A DNA stretch of 64,000 nucleotides from Tubulanus polymorphus (GCF_964204645.1 NC_134028.1:12629001-12693000); one strand, 5' to 3'; positions 1 to 13,611 are shown, numbered from the stretch's first letter. The notes: generated by a model not told the origin, from the sequence alone. Translations and numbers: made by a program.

Positions 1-1019
1 TGATTCTTATGACATTTTAGGCCTAAATCAAAAATAAAACCTACCATTTCCATTACGAAGAATATGCTCATTCTTCAAGTTATGCTGTGACGTGAGTGCA
101 ACATACTTTTGGCGAATATTTTCCAGTTGAAAAGTTGAAGATTTTTGAGCTTGTTCAAATTCTATATCTTGCATCAATATTTTGAATGAGTTAGCCTCTA
201 ACTGGCGATCCAATGTGTCTTTGTTACCCAGTGATTCCTTTAAAGACTCCTCAATTGGGTTCACAGTTTCTGTATAGCTGGCAGGCATAGCAAGTTACTG
301 TTAGAGATGGCGATGTTCATTTGATGAAAGAATTGGGCCTAGAAACAAAGAGAAAAGGCCATGGTACAAGAGCAGAAATATTCAAAACTTTCTAAATGAA
401 TTGGGGTTAGGCCATTGCAATATTGTTACAACTTATACAGGCCGGAAAGGGGAAATTATGGGGTACCGGCACTCACCAGATGGCTTAACAATACACTCAG
501 TTAGTGAAAATTAGTTAATTATTAAAAAATTTTTAATTAGGCCATACCAAAACAAGAGGCCCATGGGCCTTGAAGCATTGGTAGATTAATACTGTGGTAT
601 TAAGTGGTTATAATGTTTTACATCTGCCGGAAAATCTTCTATGACGATGTTGATTGGGAGGACCAGAGACTAAAAGGTCTATTTGTCTAGTACGATTTTA
701 TTCCTGAAAATGAATTTATTTTCTGCCGAACGATTTAGCCTAGGCTATTTGTACTGTTAAACCTCATTAATGCGATTCTGTTAAAAAGACGAAACTAGTT
801 TATTCTGATGTTTTCCATCATGTCCCAGCCAAGATATTTATATCAATCAAGATTTGGATACAAAAACCCATGTTTACGCATGAACTGTTAGGCCCCACTG
901 AATAATGAAAACAATAACAGAACGATTTTCCTGAATGGAATTGCAAGACCCTCTGATCTTAGAGCTCCAAGCTCTGATGCATGTACGCATGCAAAACGTC
1001 GCAGAGAGCGATGCCGGCG
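1..1019. other. Non-coding stretch, no gene recognised
   Basis: No gene or named repeat can be supported here. An open frame of 86 codons lies on the minus strand at 28-288, but it matches no family I recognise and has no neighbouring coding signal. The plus strand at about 300-510 has short open pieces that look like remnants of a decayed element. Base composition is that of the surrounding host DNA. Confidence 0.5.
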
Positions 1020-1270
1020 TTGGTGTCACTGAGGCCGGCTGATGATTGTTTGTTTGTCTTTTTGTTTGTTTGGCTATAAGTACGTCGTTTGGATCTTGGT
1101 TTCCCAAGACTATTCCTATTAGATTGTTCATTTAACCTCACAACGGTACGGCCTTTGAAGTGTTGCCCGCACACTGTACGCAGCCAGCAGGACTCGAACC
1201 CACTTGTAACTCAGCATTGATAGTGGATTCAACAGCATCACGCCTTATCTCACTGAGCTACCGAGGCCGC
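1020..1270 (-). repeat. tRNA-derived SINE
   Basis: Read on the minus strand, 1268 to about 1185 looks like a tRNA gene. There is an A-box-like TAGCTCAGTGAG (1249-1260) and a perfect B box GGTTCGAGTCC (1190-1200), spaced as in internal RNA polymerase III promoters. The body after the B box continues into unrelated sequence instead of a CCA end or short T tract, which fits a tRNA-derived SINE rather than a working tRNA. The downstream limit is not certain. Confidence 0.65.
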
Positions 1271-1614
1271 TCGATTCAATTCCAAAAAACAACAGCAGCG
1301 GCAAATAACCATCGCAATATTGCAATTTATGGACGCTGAGAATTAATCCCAAATAATCCCATGGATACTGATAGTTGGAATAGCAGTGATATCCAAACAC
1401 TGTGATATTTATAAACCGGAGGTACATAATTTTATGTTTTCTATTCAGAAGAGGCTGGTCCCCATTCTTTACTACCAATGTCAATGCGGACATATCGCTA
1501 CGCGATTGTTTAACCCGCTCTCATCTACCAGATAATGAACAAGAACTAGGGGTCCAGGGACATCATGCCCACTTGGGAAGTGGTTCCAAATGCTCAACAA
1601 TCTAACAATTTCAA

Positions 1615-2640
1615 TATTCAACGCCCCTGGTGACCATATACAGAATCCAATGACCTTGAAACTCACCACAATCATAGAACATGTCAGCAGCTACGATTTT
1701 GTAATTGATTGTCATAACAAAATATGCCTAGGTACCAATATAATAAGGAAATACTAAGTTATTCTACTATTCAACGCCCCCTGGTGACCATATAGAATAA
1801 CAAATGGCCTTAAAACTTGCCACAATCATAGATGATGTCATGAGCTACAACTTTGCAATTGATTGAGGTTACAAAATATGCATTGATACAAATATAATAT
1901 AGAAATACTAAGATATTGCATTATTCAACGCCCCCTGCTGGCCATATACAAAAACCAATGACCTTGAAACTCACAACAATCATAGAACACGTTATGAGCT
2001 ACAACTTTCTTAATGATTGTGGTAACAAAATATGCTTAGGTATCAATATAATGTGGAAAAACTTTTTCCCACTTACGAATGAGTACTGCTGACACCATGA
2101 TGGCCGCCAATTGCGTCATAATTGGCTGATGAAAAATACTTGTCTCAGGTATAAAACATCCCTTTCCAAAGAATACCCATCACTTATTGCAATGAGAAAT
2201 GATAAACCAGTAGGAAGCTACAGGACTCAGAATTTGGGCCAAAATTAACATTTTTGGGCACTAAAAAGGTAATAGGACGGCCATCTTGAGTCCAATCTTT
2301 GTTATGCTGATGGGCCCTGGGGGAATTCACATATATCCGAAAGATCAAGGTAATTGATCAAAGCGTCTTCAAAATTTCCCTCAAAAAGTTCAAAAATGTG
2401 TAAAGTGCTGATTTCGGCGAACAACAATGGCTGCCAGTCGGCCATCTTGAATCTGACAGGGCCAGTTTTTGGGCTGAAGATGTGTCTAGGGTAGATACAT
2501 GTGTAACCCAAATATCAAGACATTACCTTGAAGCGTCTTCAAAACTTCCCAAAATAACTGGATTCCGTCTACGGATGGACGGACGGACGAAAAGTGAACG
2601 CAATAGCCCGCTGGGACTAAAGTCCCAAGTGGGCTAAAAA
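1615..2640. repeat. Dispersed ~1 kb repeat, copy A
   Basis: It starts with three tandem units of about 154 bp (beginning near 1615, 1769 and 1923), each opening with TATTCAACGCCCC. The rest, up to GTCCCAAGTGGGCTAAAAAT at about 2636, is found again with modest divergence at 37796-39125. Copy A lacks the two MITEs that interrupt copy B, so it supplies the empty site for one of them. No coding capacity is evident and the element class is unknown. Confidence 0.8.
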
Positions 2641-4073
2641 TGCGATCGAATAACTTTTTGGACCATTAAATCAGAAATCCGGCGACGCTATGTTGTGGCA
2701 AATAATTGAAACATTTTTATTAGTCATTTTCAGCTGTTTCTAATGTTTTACATGAACGGAGTGACAATTTGAAGTTACTATGAAAATGAGAAGAGTCAGC
2801 GCTATTTTTTCGTACTACTATTTTCGATCCATTTTACTAGCATAGACGTCAACCAATGCTAATAATGGTCTGTTTGCCGTAACTTGACCGACCTGACTTC
2901 AAAGGTACCGAGTGAAATGTTGTGCTATGCCAGGGTTCACCTGGTCTTGCTTTTTCATGTAAAATCAGCCGCATTTCTTCTATGAGTGATACAATATGAA
3001 GAAATCACCAGTGCAGAGAGGGTATTTCAGAGAAAATTTGTCCATTTACGCGTGTTCAGCACCCATTTCAAAAGATGATATAACTAAAACACTGCATAGA
3101 ATACCTGATACTAATCAGTCTTAAGGCTGGCTTAAAACTAAACCCGATATCAATAACCAAACGAGCCGGACACCAATAGGCCTCTACCAGGCCTCCATCC
3201 ATCCGCAATATTGATGATGATGATTAGGTCGATAAGCGACTCGATGCCAACAGACGCAACTGGGTTTATTGCCGATAAGCGGCAGCTAGCGGCCTACGAG
3301 AGGCTGCCAGTTGCTGCTCTATCAGTTCGACATAAGCTGGCTTGCGATGGCAACCCGACGCCTACCGACTTGTTGCAAGCCGTACCCGGCTAGTTGCCCA
3401 TGTTCTACTCCGGCCTACGGGAAGCGGACAGCTGCTTTCGATCGCAAACGACATGAGCTCATTTGCGATGCAACTGACCGCACGAATTCCAGCCAATCAG
3501 AGACCGAATGTACACAGTACAAATTTTTACCGATAGTTTGCATTATTAGTATCTTGTCACAAACTTTCAAATTCAAACACAAACCAAACATTCAGCATGG
3601 CAAATGACAAAAGATCTAAACGAAATTTGTAGAATTATGGTGTGAGAGGCCTCCTGCTCTCTATATGACGTCACTAGCGCTCAAAACAGAATCAGAATGA
3701 TAAAGGTCTTAAAGAAATAACTTGTCAACTAGAAACATCTTTCTCAATAATTCCAAAAAAATTGATTCTAAAAATGCTTATCACGTGACCATCTGAGCAG
3801 TTGCAGTTGCCAGTAATCATAACGGACATAAACAGGGGAGCAACTGAGTGGATCTGATATCCCGCTAGTTGGCCTCATTTGCTAGGAATTGGAGCGCAGT
3901 CGACATAGGCTGGGCTGCGATCGCTGTTGCTCTCAGTTGCATCAGTAGGCATCGCAACAGCCAGCCTATAGGCCAATAATTAAAAGGCATTAAACTAACT
4001 GGAACTAGCCTAACTGGTGATGTGCGATGAATTCGCCATCTAATGTTAGAGTTAAGAAAGAAGTCAACCGTAC
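2641..4073. other. Non-coding stretch
   Basis: No gene, RNA gene or clear repeat boundary was found. Short overlapping open frames at 3211-3607 are not supported as coding: several frames are open at once and none resembles a known protein. Confidence 0.5.
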
Positions 4074-6421
4074 CTGGGCTGCGTTTTTCAAAGCGGTGAT
4101 AAGCCCTGTCCCAGTGACAAATCCCGGTGTTAAATATTTTTATCACTGGGAAGTGCGTTTTTCAAACCTGTGTTAACTTTATCACCGATAAAATCAGCTA
4201 TCCCAGTGATAAAGTTAAAACAACTCCAATGTGGTGATAGCAATTTACTATCGCCAGGATAAATCATCAAAATGTAAAGAAAATGTATTCATTCTGACAT
4301 GTACATGTCGTTAGTGTGTGTGAACACCCCCTAAGAACAATTTTTTTTCATTGGAATGGTTGCATGGTGTCTGATCATGGCAATAATATATCTGATCTAG
4401 TTAAATAAATGAAGAAAGGGCACTTATTTCTAGCGAAAACCCCATGAACTAAATGGTTTTTTTAAAGCCCTTGGAATTGACTGGTGTACGCATGTCGGGG
4501 GACACTATTCTAGGCAATTAAACAAAATCATTGGTAAATCCTCTAGTGTGTCAGGGTCGAGCAGATCTTAAAGGATAGGTCTTAAATAAAAAAATTGACC
4601 CAAATTTTTTTACTGACTTTGAAGGAACTTCAGGGGGTTAAGCACGACACAAGCCTGGTCGGCACTTGAAGATCACCTTCGGCGATGAGTCGGTTGACTG
4701 GTGTCCAAGGATTCTGCCGGATTCGAACCTCTGTGCTGATGCTGACAGCGCGCATTTGTCATTATTATTTTGCTCTCGTGGCTAAGGGGATTTTAACTAT
4801 CTTCAGCTCATTTAATCAAGGCACTTGGCGAATGAAAGTTAAGCTAGGCCTATATGCTATATGGACACACAACTAATCTTAAGACAAAATATACATTAAC
4901 GCAATTTCTAAGAGGTAAAATAATGTAATGGAGGAGTTCCGTGGCAAACATTGCGACACTATGCCAATTATAGTAGTGTGTTAAAATAAAATTGTGTTAA
5001 AATGAATTGAAATATGTAATAAATTGCCCATGGGCAAAGTGAGGTCTACCTTGAAAGCTAGAGGTTGTTTGGAATAAGGGCATTGTTTGAAAAATCTTTT
5101 TAATTAGTGACTTCAAAGTTCCACAAGTTTATATTGTAATTTATCTTTCTTAAAGAATTATTTTGTAGTCAAATAAGACCAAAGATATACATTTGTTTAC
5201 GATCCACGTCCAAAATTGTGTAGGGTACAGGTAGGCGCGGCGGGGAAACTATTTTATATTTTTTTTAAAATATGTTTCACAATATGAAAAAATATTCAAA
5301 TAAGGCCATCCCAAAATAATCGTCTGTTTGCCGTAAACACCGACTCAACTTTTCAGGATGAGTCAGTAGGCAGGTAGAAATCTTTTTGGGCAAAATTTTT
5401 GGGCAAAAAAAAACAAATTTTTCAACTTTGGGCTTTTTTACATGGAAACAACATCGCAAAAAATCCTCTTCGTTGTGCACAGGAAATTTGTATAAAAGCG
5501 TAGATTTCAAGAATTATTCTAAAATTATAACTTCGTCCATAGCGTCATCTCTGTGTTAAAAATGAAACAGTACATTGAATATGATTCATATGATGTCACA
5601 TATCAGAGGGTGACTGACTATTGGGTCTTGGAAACCTCTTCCAACGTTGGCCGCGGAAGCTGAAATACCGGTACAGAAGAAATCGGCTATTAGATCGTTT
5701 TGAATCCTGGAATTTACCACTACAATATTCAGACATCGACAGACTTATAGTTTGCTGCTTAGTATTTTCAGGTCACAAGAAATTACAATTTATTACAAAT
5801 TCTATCGAACAGAAAACACAGCGCTCATCTTCTGCTACGATTATTCAGCCAATTTTCATGTCAAACGTGCATGCGTTACAGCATCACCCCTAGTAGTGTA
5901 CTGTACGAGTTTGTGTGTGTGTCGTGTAGCACTCCACACGCACGTGGAGGCCTCGTGTAAGTGAATATTCGCTTACACCTCAATGTCAATCAAAACAATC
6001 ACCGGGTATTAAAATTCAACAATACCTATGGCGGATGTGTGAAAAAATTACATCCTCACCAGCAATGAGCATTTGAAATTCGCACATATACAGCACCTAG
6101 TCCAATGAAACGTAGGCCATGCTATAGCCTTCCCATAATTATTTTAGTAGCGCCGGAATTCCCCGTATATCCCAAAAACAGCCAATCTCATCTGCATCTA
6201 GGCCTTGTGATCTGAACTGCGAAGATATCTTTCGATTATTTCTAGACCTATTGAGCATTGGAATCTATTATGTCAAGAAATCCTTAAAGTTAGTTCTTGA
6301 GTGAGAAATAAGATCAAAATGTAAGCAATTTTTCTTTTTGTTAACACCGGGATAAATGCTCTTATCCCGGTGATAGTTATCACAGGGATAGCTTAACACC
6401 ACTTTGAAAAACGCAGGCCAG
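4074..6421. mobile_element. Inverted-repeat DNA element, 3-bp target duplication
   Basis: The ends are inverted copies of about 30 bp: CTGGGCTGCGTTTTTCAAAG at 4074 and its near-complement ending in CGCAGGCCAG at 6421. The flanks on both sides are TAC (4071-4073 and 6422-6424), a possible 3-bp target duplication. Subterminal sequence on both sides repeats short GTGATA/TATCAC blocks. No transposase frame is recognisable inside, so it is either non-autonomous or decayed. A B-box-like stretch near 4720 is present but not enough to call a SINE. The superfamily is not assigned. Confidence 0.55.
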
Positions 6422-7679
6422 TACGGTTTTGGCAGGCAAGGGATGAGAAATATCAAACGTACCAATACGTATTTGGCAGACAATGAGTTATTTAACTGTG
6501 AGTGAACTTGGACGTTAACTCAATGACTACGTTTGCCGCTGCTAGCGGCTCGCCGGTAGATACAGTTGCATACGCAAAGCTGCTGAGAGCGGCTTTCATG
6601 ACGTCACAAATGTAAACACTGCCTACGTTTGAACTACACGTGATTTTAACCAATCAGAATGCAAGTAAACAATATTATCATAAATTATGTGAGGGAATTG
6701 CATGGAATCCTGTACGCAACGCGTCATACACACTATTGATCGAGGGAAGTACCAGAGGGGAAACCCTTGTTAACCACTTATTTCTAAATTTCATGATTTA
6801 GTGAAATAGATTGCGTTCTTTTAAGTGTCGCAAAATTTGTCAAATTTCCGGTACAAACTAGTACGGCATACCTGGATGTCAATCAAGAACTTTTAAAAAC
6901 ACCTGTGAAGGTTTCCTGATCCCCAGTCCCGCCCCTTTTCTGCGAGATCGCCTAGAAGATGGGCATCTCAAAACTACATTTTTCGAAATCCGCGATGAAG
7001 AGTACACGTGCACCTGTCAATCAACAATCTTAAGTTGGCTGGAGTCCAACTTCACCGCGCATCAACATGAAATTTTCAACACAGTACAAGATGCTTATTA
7101 ACTTTCCTCGAAAATTTAGTTCAAGTAGATCGGATGACAATCATTAAAATAATCAAGTTGATAACTTTGGAAGTGGGAAAAAATGGCACTATGGCCGTGA
7201 TATTTTGAATTTATTTGCAGTTCAAATCTAGCGCCATTCTCGCGAGATTATCAACAACCCAGAAATAAAATCCAAGCCCATCGCCAAACCCCTGTGGTTG
7301 CAGCAGGAATATCAAGTCCCTTAATGTTCTTTTATTTTTTCCTTAATTCTTATCATTCGGGAACAACTTTAAATGCAATGGAGTTGAAATAAGACATCAA
7401 AATCAAAGAGTGTGTATAACGGTGAAAACTTGCAAACTGTCTCAATAGCTAAATACCTACATCTACGTACAGTACGAAATTTACGTAGATACGTAAATCT
7501 ACGTATTTCAATCGACCTGGTTACTGACTATTGCTACTTTAGACATTGTATTAACAGATTATCGTTTTCACATTACCCACAACTCTGATACGAGCCCCTG
7601 GACCCTGTGCTCAAAATAAGCCGACCAGAGAGGATATAGGCCTACACGGTAAAATAGGTTTTTGTGGTGGACCGTAACT
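6422..7679. other. Non-coding stretch with partial copy of the next repeat
   Basis: No gene was seen. From about 7545 to 7610 there is a partial inverted copy of the terminal sequence of the 7680-9169 element (ending in CTGATACGAGCCCCTG). It forms a large hairpin with the start of that element, suggesting an older broken copy next to it. Confidence 0.55.
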
Positions 7680-9169
7680 GCACAGGGGCTCGTATCAGAG
7701 TTGTAGGTCATGTAAAAACGATAATCTGTTAATCCAATGTATATAGTATAAAATAACAAGGTGGCTAACGACGCTCACAAACTACTTAACTTCAGTTGCT
7801 TACTATTTTGTTATTTCTCATCCGATTTTGATAATCCAGGCATGATATGAAAGCTAATAGCTTCCTGCTTCTAACGAAACTAATCCTGTTAACTTCCAAT
7901 GAATAGTTCATGAATTATATGTCTTTGAACGCGAAATTATATGTCGCCTGGACCGAAAATGCTATGACGCCGGTTTTTGCCAAATTTCGAAATTTAAAAC
8001 GTTGAGTTCGACACGAAATCCTTCACCAATTAAGATGGTCGAGGGCTTCAAATGCGCAAAACATTCTATATTTTCTAAATATTGCGGTTGTTTCGTTAAT
8101 CCATATGATCTCCCAGCTTTGCAAAGCGAATTTTACGATTTTACGTCAATTCACAAACTCTATGCGTGATCTCAAAATGGCGACTGTCATCTACCACAAT
8201 GCTTAGCGCAATGCCGAACCAAATGAATTTTATTTCCAATTTATTTTCTGTGTATATTTACGTGAAATTCAGAATCTATTATAACCTGATCGTGTTTATT
8301 CTAGCTTTAATAAGATAAAACATCATTTGATTGAATTGTTACGAAATAAAATTCACTGCGGACCTGTTGCTAGTTCAAGTTCAAGGTCGCCATCTTGAGA
8401 TCGCGTGTAGTGTGTGTGAATTCGCGTTTGCAAAGCTGGAAGATCGTATGGATTAACGAAACAACCGCAATATCCAGATAATATTGAATGTTTTGCGCAT
8501 TTGAAGCCCTCGATCATCAAAATCGGTGAACGATTTCGTGTTGAACTCAACGTTTTAAATTTCGAAATCGGCAATAAAACCGGCGTCATAGCATTTTCAA
8601 TCCAGGCGATTTTGGCCCTAATTTCGCGTTCAAAGACATATAATTCAAGTTCAAGGTCACCATCTTGAGATCGCGTGTAGCGTGTGTGAATTGACGTAAA
8701 ATTCGCGTTTGCAAAGCTGGAAGATCGTATGGATTAACGAAACAACCACAATATCCAGAAAATATTGAATATTTTGCGCATTTGAAGCCCTCGATCATCA
8801 AAATCGGTGAACGATTTCGTGTTGAACTCAAAGTTTTAAATTTCGAAATCGGCAATAAAACTGACGTCATAGCATTTTCGGTCCAGGCAATTTCGGCCCT
8901 AATTTCGCGTTCAAAGACATATAATTCACGAACTACTGATTGGAAGTTAACTGAATTAGTTTCGTTAGAAGCAGGAAGCTATTAGTTTTCATAGGCCTAT
9001 CATGCCTGGATTATCAAAATCGGATGAGAAATAACGAAATAGTAAGCGACTGAAGTTGAGAAGTTTGTGAGCATCGTTAGCCCCTTTGTTATTTTATATA
9101 TACTTTATACATTGGATTAACAGCTTATCGTTTTTACATGACCTACAACTCTGATACGAGCCCTTGTGC
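7680..9169. mobile_element. Fold-back element with ~500-bp inverted arms
   Basis: The first and last ~500 bp are inverted copies. The element starts GCACAGGGGCTCGTATC and ends with the near-complement ...CCCTTGTGC. GTAACT flanks both ends (7674-7679 and 9170-9175), a 6-bp target duplication (7 bp if the preceding C is counted). There is no transposase; the open frames at 8353-8985 follow the repeated units and are not coding. It is a non-autonomous fold-back or MITE-like element of unassigned superfamily. Confidence 0.75.
8374..8934. repeat. Direct duplication of a ~275-290 bp unit
   Basis: Two adjacent units, about 8374-8645 and 8646-8934, are nearly identical. A third, inverted copy lies at about 7905-8175 in the opposite arm. 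The second unit has a short extra segment (around 8690-8700) that the first lacks, and the inverted copy also carries it. Confidence 0.85.
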
Positions 9170-9289
9170 GTAACTAACTTATTGTATGTGTTAGGCCTAC
9201 TAGTATCCTGAACTTACTACGGATCATAGCGCCGCAGAAGTGAACTGCATTGCATAACCATAGTGAAAAGCCAAAGTAAGTATACACTA

Positions 9290-11307
9290 ATGTCTATTTA
9301 TTAATTGATGAGACCTGTTTTTCTTGGATATTTTGCTTACTTTTTGGGGTACATACCTCATTTATGTCTTAACAGAATGCCAAAAATCGCGGACAACAAC
9401 TGAATATCCGATATATTTCCAGTTCTGTACCAATTAGATGGATTGGCAAAAAGACTCCTTAAGTCCAGTTGAATGAGAGAAAATCCTCCATTTTGTCAAA
9501 TTTCTTGGATTTGAACATTGTTACCATGCCTACGCCACCCTGATTTAGTTGTTGAGACCCCACAAGAAAAATAACTTCATTTCGTAGGCATGGTGACAAT
9601 GTAAAAATTCAAGAAATTTCACAAAATGGAGGATTTTCTCTCTCATTCAACTGGACTTAAGGAGTCTTTTTGCCAATCTATCCAATTGGTACAGAACTGG
9701 AAATATATCGGATATTCAGTTGTTGTCCGCGATTTTTGGCATTCTGTTAACAGTCAGGAACACTTTCCAAAAACGGCTTATTCTGCCAATTTCGGCGTTT
9801 TCCGCCAATTACGGCAGAATCAGCCGTTTATGGATCACTCAGTTTTGAAACTTTCACAGTCGTTTATGGCTTAATCAGCCAGTTTCAGCTCACTAAGTTT
9901 CGAGTTTTGCTTTAAAGTTTTTTGCGCACTTCCGGTTCAATTAGCGCATGTTGCCGATGACGTCATAATCTCGAGCAGACGATAAGCTTTCATATGACGC
10001 TAGGATGGAAATTTTTGAGCTAGGTAAAGTGGTCAAATTTACGTTTTTCTAAATGATTACGTCATATGAAGCCCAAAAACTCCGGGATAACTCTCAAAAC
10101 TACTACAGCATGAAACAAGTTTATTAATCATGATTTTTGTTAAAAATAAATTTGGGAACTAGTTTTAAAAACTATTATAAAGTTTTCAAGTAAACGTTGC
10201 CATGGGTACACATAAAAACATTCGCCATCTCTGGCGTATTCCGCCGTTTTTGGCGTAGTTAGTTTTATAATCATAAACTATTAAGCCATTATTGGCAGTC
10301 CAGTTGTTATATATGAGGATTCCCCCACCCACTTAGACGTTTCCCCTAGTGTCTACACGGTACTTTTTTCGGAATAAAATAATTAATTTGCTGAGGTGAA
10401 CGGATGTGTTAATATTATGTTAAAAATAAAATTATTATTATTATAATTATCATTCTCATAAGACAAATCAATCATGGATGTATAAACTAGTGCATCAAAA
10501 ATCTAGTTTTAAGTTTTGCCCATGGACTTATCTTGCCTAATAAAGCATAGAATGGTTGAGGGATATATTGGACTGCATATGATGTTGGTTAATTGAAGGT
10601 AATTAACATCTTCGATGCCTCCAAGCTAATTGATGGATTCTTGTGATGGATAGTGATTGAATGAATTGGTGGCCGATGACGTTACAACTCAAAATCGATA
10701 CAGCTGTATCTAGACTCATTTCAAAATACAACAAACATTTTCGAAAAAATTTGGGATACATGTATGTATATATTTATTTCATAGAATACAGGTATACAGA
10801 AAGAAAAGAATTCAAATACATTTGCCATCGGAAACCCATACATTTATATTTAATTCTTTCTTGAAGCCTGGAACGGATCAATGAGATTAATTTTTCGGCG
10901 CAAATATACAAATGTATGCCAGCAGAAAAGCGATGATGTCATAATAGGGACTCCCATCGAACTAAGCATTATAAATAGCACCTGTAAAACTATCTAAGCT
11001 AAAAACGCCATTTCTGGCGATGTATCATGTAGTTTTAAAAACTGTAACAGCTGAAAACGGCGTTTTTTAAGAACAAGCCAAAAATGGCAGAAAACGCCGA
11101 TTTCGGCTAAATTGGCAGAAGCAGTTTAAAACTGAGTAATCCATAAATGGCTGATTCTGCCGTTATTGGCGGAAAACGCCGAAATTGGCAGAATAAGCCG
11201 TTTTTGGAAAGTGTTCCTGACTGGTTAAGACATAAATGAGGTATGTACCCCAAAAAGTAAGCAAAATATCCAAGAAAAACAGGTCTCATCAATTAATAAA
11301 TAGACAT
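9290..11307. mobile_element. Non-autonomous relative of the IS630-type transposon
   Basis: The ends are inverted and homologous over about 90 bp to the terminal repeats of the 11976-41714 element (shared ...GTCTATTTATTAAT... and GGTACATACCTCATTTA-like blocks). Both sides show TA (9288-9289, 11308-11309) preceded by C and followed by G, so the target was CTAG with TA duplicated. Second-level inverted repeats (for example around 9755-9845 and 11120-11220) and no transposase frame show it to be non-autonomous. A 375-bp palindromic element is nested in the left terminal repeat. Confidence 0.8.
9373..9747. mobile_element. Palindromic MITE with TTAA target duplication
   Basis: It is almost entirely two inverted arms of ~145 bp beginning CAGAATGCCAAAAATCGC. 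TTAA flanks both sides (9369-9372 and 9748-9751). The right terminal repeat of the host element (near 11215-11230) has the same sequence without the insert, which gives the empty site. A TTAA duplication with a CAG start fits Kolobok-type or piggyBac-like non-autonomous elements; I favour Kolobok-like but cannot prove it. Confidence 0.8.
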
Positions 11308-11309
11308 TA

Positions 11310-11975
11310 GACTAATTAGGCGGCCTACCGTAGACAATGAAATATTCTATTTCATAAAAACAATCGGCTACATTTAATATTGACTAGGATACACTTTCAT
11401 CACCAAAGTCCAATGCTCCATCGATTCAGGATCAATTCAATGCATTTGGAAATCGGCGCTGATTGCGCATGCGTATAAAATCAACTTCCCTTCTCCGTTA
11501 AAGGGTAGCTCCGAGATTATCCAAAACAGGTCGGGTCTGTCTAAAGAACATACCTCTAAACGCCAAGTCCACGATTACTCAAAAGAAACGGCCCGATGCT
11601 AATTTTGAATTAGTAACTAATATATATTTTATTTTGCAGTATTAACCGCCTGAAATCCGATGCATATAATTGTAGCGGATTTGGGTAGTAGCGTGGTCCA
11701 AACCCGTGGGCGTCCGCTACGGGGTCCGTCCCGGGTCACCTTACTTCGGGGAGTGAAGTAAAGAAGGAGCTGCCCTAAACTGCAGCTTCCCCGGGAAAAG
11801 GATTCATTCGTCAAAAATACTGAAAGTCGAGGATTTTCTGTTGTAAAAAAGGTTTGTCAACTGTTGTTGCTCCTGCTTTCCCAATGACTCCAGGTTATCT
11901 GGCCAGAATAACCACCCCAGCCCCACCTCTTGATGGACCGCTTTCGGAGGATTTCACCATAAAAATATCCATCTA
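11310..11975. other. Non-coding spacer
   Basis: No gene was found. A short GC-richer patch around 11690-11790 has no recognised feature. The stretch ends with CTA, where the IS630-type transposon begins. Confidence 0.5.
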
Positions 11976-12126
11976 AAGTCTATTTATTAATGTATGAGAC
12001 CTGTTTTTTCGCGATATCTTGCTTAGTATTTGTAGTACATACCTCATTTAGGTCTTATCGTGACCACAAAAGTCGCGGACGACATATGAATATCCGATAT
12101 TTTATCCGTTTATCACCGCTTAGAAG

Positions 12127-13611
12127 TGTAGCGGCACGGGGTCGACAGTATATACGGCATTAAATCTTGGTAGCGAGAGCAGGTAAGTCCAGAATAGGTC
12201 CGCTACAGGTGGGTACGCCTAGATCGATTCTGCCCCTGGAGAGGACAGAATAAGGGGTCAATGACCGCCCTAGGACAATCGTCGAAAAATACTATGCGAT
12301 TTGCTAACTCGTGAGATTCGATTCGGTTTCCCCGCCTAAACATAACTCTGACCAGTACAGTCGGTCGAATTTCTCAAGAACCACAGCCGGAAGTCACCAC
12401 TTTCGTTACGTCGGCCATTCGTAATCGAATCGACTCCGACCGTAAATTCGAGAGAAACTAAAAATAGGCGATCGGTTTCTTCGACTATAAAATTCAAGTG
12501 CAGTCTGAATTTTATTCCGGTTTCCATAAGCTCTACCGAATCCCACTGAATCTCGCGACAGTCATAGGCAAATAAGGCAATCGCATTACTAGAATATCAT
12601 GCTCGAATATATATATACTCCGAAAAATCGAACGCATAATCAAAAGAAGTAACAATTCATAGTTAAAAATGACATGTATGAATATTTATTGATTTATTCA
12701 GGGCGAGAATCGTGGCGAAATGAACAGGCTATTAGGACTTGACTAGGCCTCGGACCTCCGAGTGATCTCGGGTCGAGAGGCGGCAAGGGCGAGTATCCGA
12801 CTTCGAGAGAAACCCGCGTTGTCAAGACAACGCAGATTACCCGAGTCATGATTCGAGAGAATTCGCTCGAAGTTCAGGCGATGAAAGTCTTCGAGCGAGA
12901 AAAGGTAGAGACTAATAATCGAGGCGAGTCCACTCGAAGTCGAATAAACGTAATTCATACGGGATAAAAGGCTATGATGTTCTTCCATTGCAGTGATCCT
13001 TGGTCGGATTCTCCTTTGATTTCGGGTTCAGACGAAGTATTCGAGCGGGGCAGGAGCCCTGTCCTAGGGACGTGGTTTGAAATGACTTATCGCATCATTC
13101 CGGGGTCAATACAGACCTGAATAAGGCAATTAGACTGTGCGTCTGGCGATTTTTAAGAGATCGATTATTCAGCGAGCGATTACAACCTCTGTCGACGTGT
13201 CTCAAACACGGAATGTCAGAAATGCGGTTCTGACCGCTCTTAAATAGGCCGCCTTCTACGCTGATTGGCTAATAGCCAAATTACTGCGCGATAAAAAATG
13301 CCGGCGCACGCGGCTTTGGGTAGGCGTACATGACTGGAATTTTTGATGAACTATCTCGAAATCAATCCTCGTTTGGATATTTGCTATTAAAAGAGCAGAA
13401 ACCCTTCACGGAAAAGACTTGGCAATATCCCAGGTAAAAGGAACTATTCCGTAAAACGGCCGTCTACATGAGGTGATACGGCACTTCCGGATTTCAGCGA
13501 TTTTGAATAGTGCGGCTCTGAATTGGCGAGTTTTCCTCAAAAGACGGATATAATGCTATCGCGGACTGGTCATCAGGTCTGAAGGTTGGTTCCATGGTCA
13601 ATCTCGCCACA
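12127..13611 (-). repeat. 3' LTR of the Ty3/gypsy element
   Basis: 1485 bp with TG...CA ends on either strand. It is identical to the other LTR except for a missing G at about 13470. A short AT alternation near 12609-12620 (ATATATATATA) could supply a TATA-like promoter or polyadenylation context, but no start site can be fixed. Confidence 0.93.

Noticed and set aside
4621-4760. Second tRNA-like SINE
   Set aside because: A GGATTCGAACC-type B box is present but no convincing A box at the right distance.
8353-8985. Small proteins repeated with near identity on both strands
   Set aside because: They coincide with the inner repeat unit of the fold-back element and have no independent coding signal.
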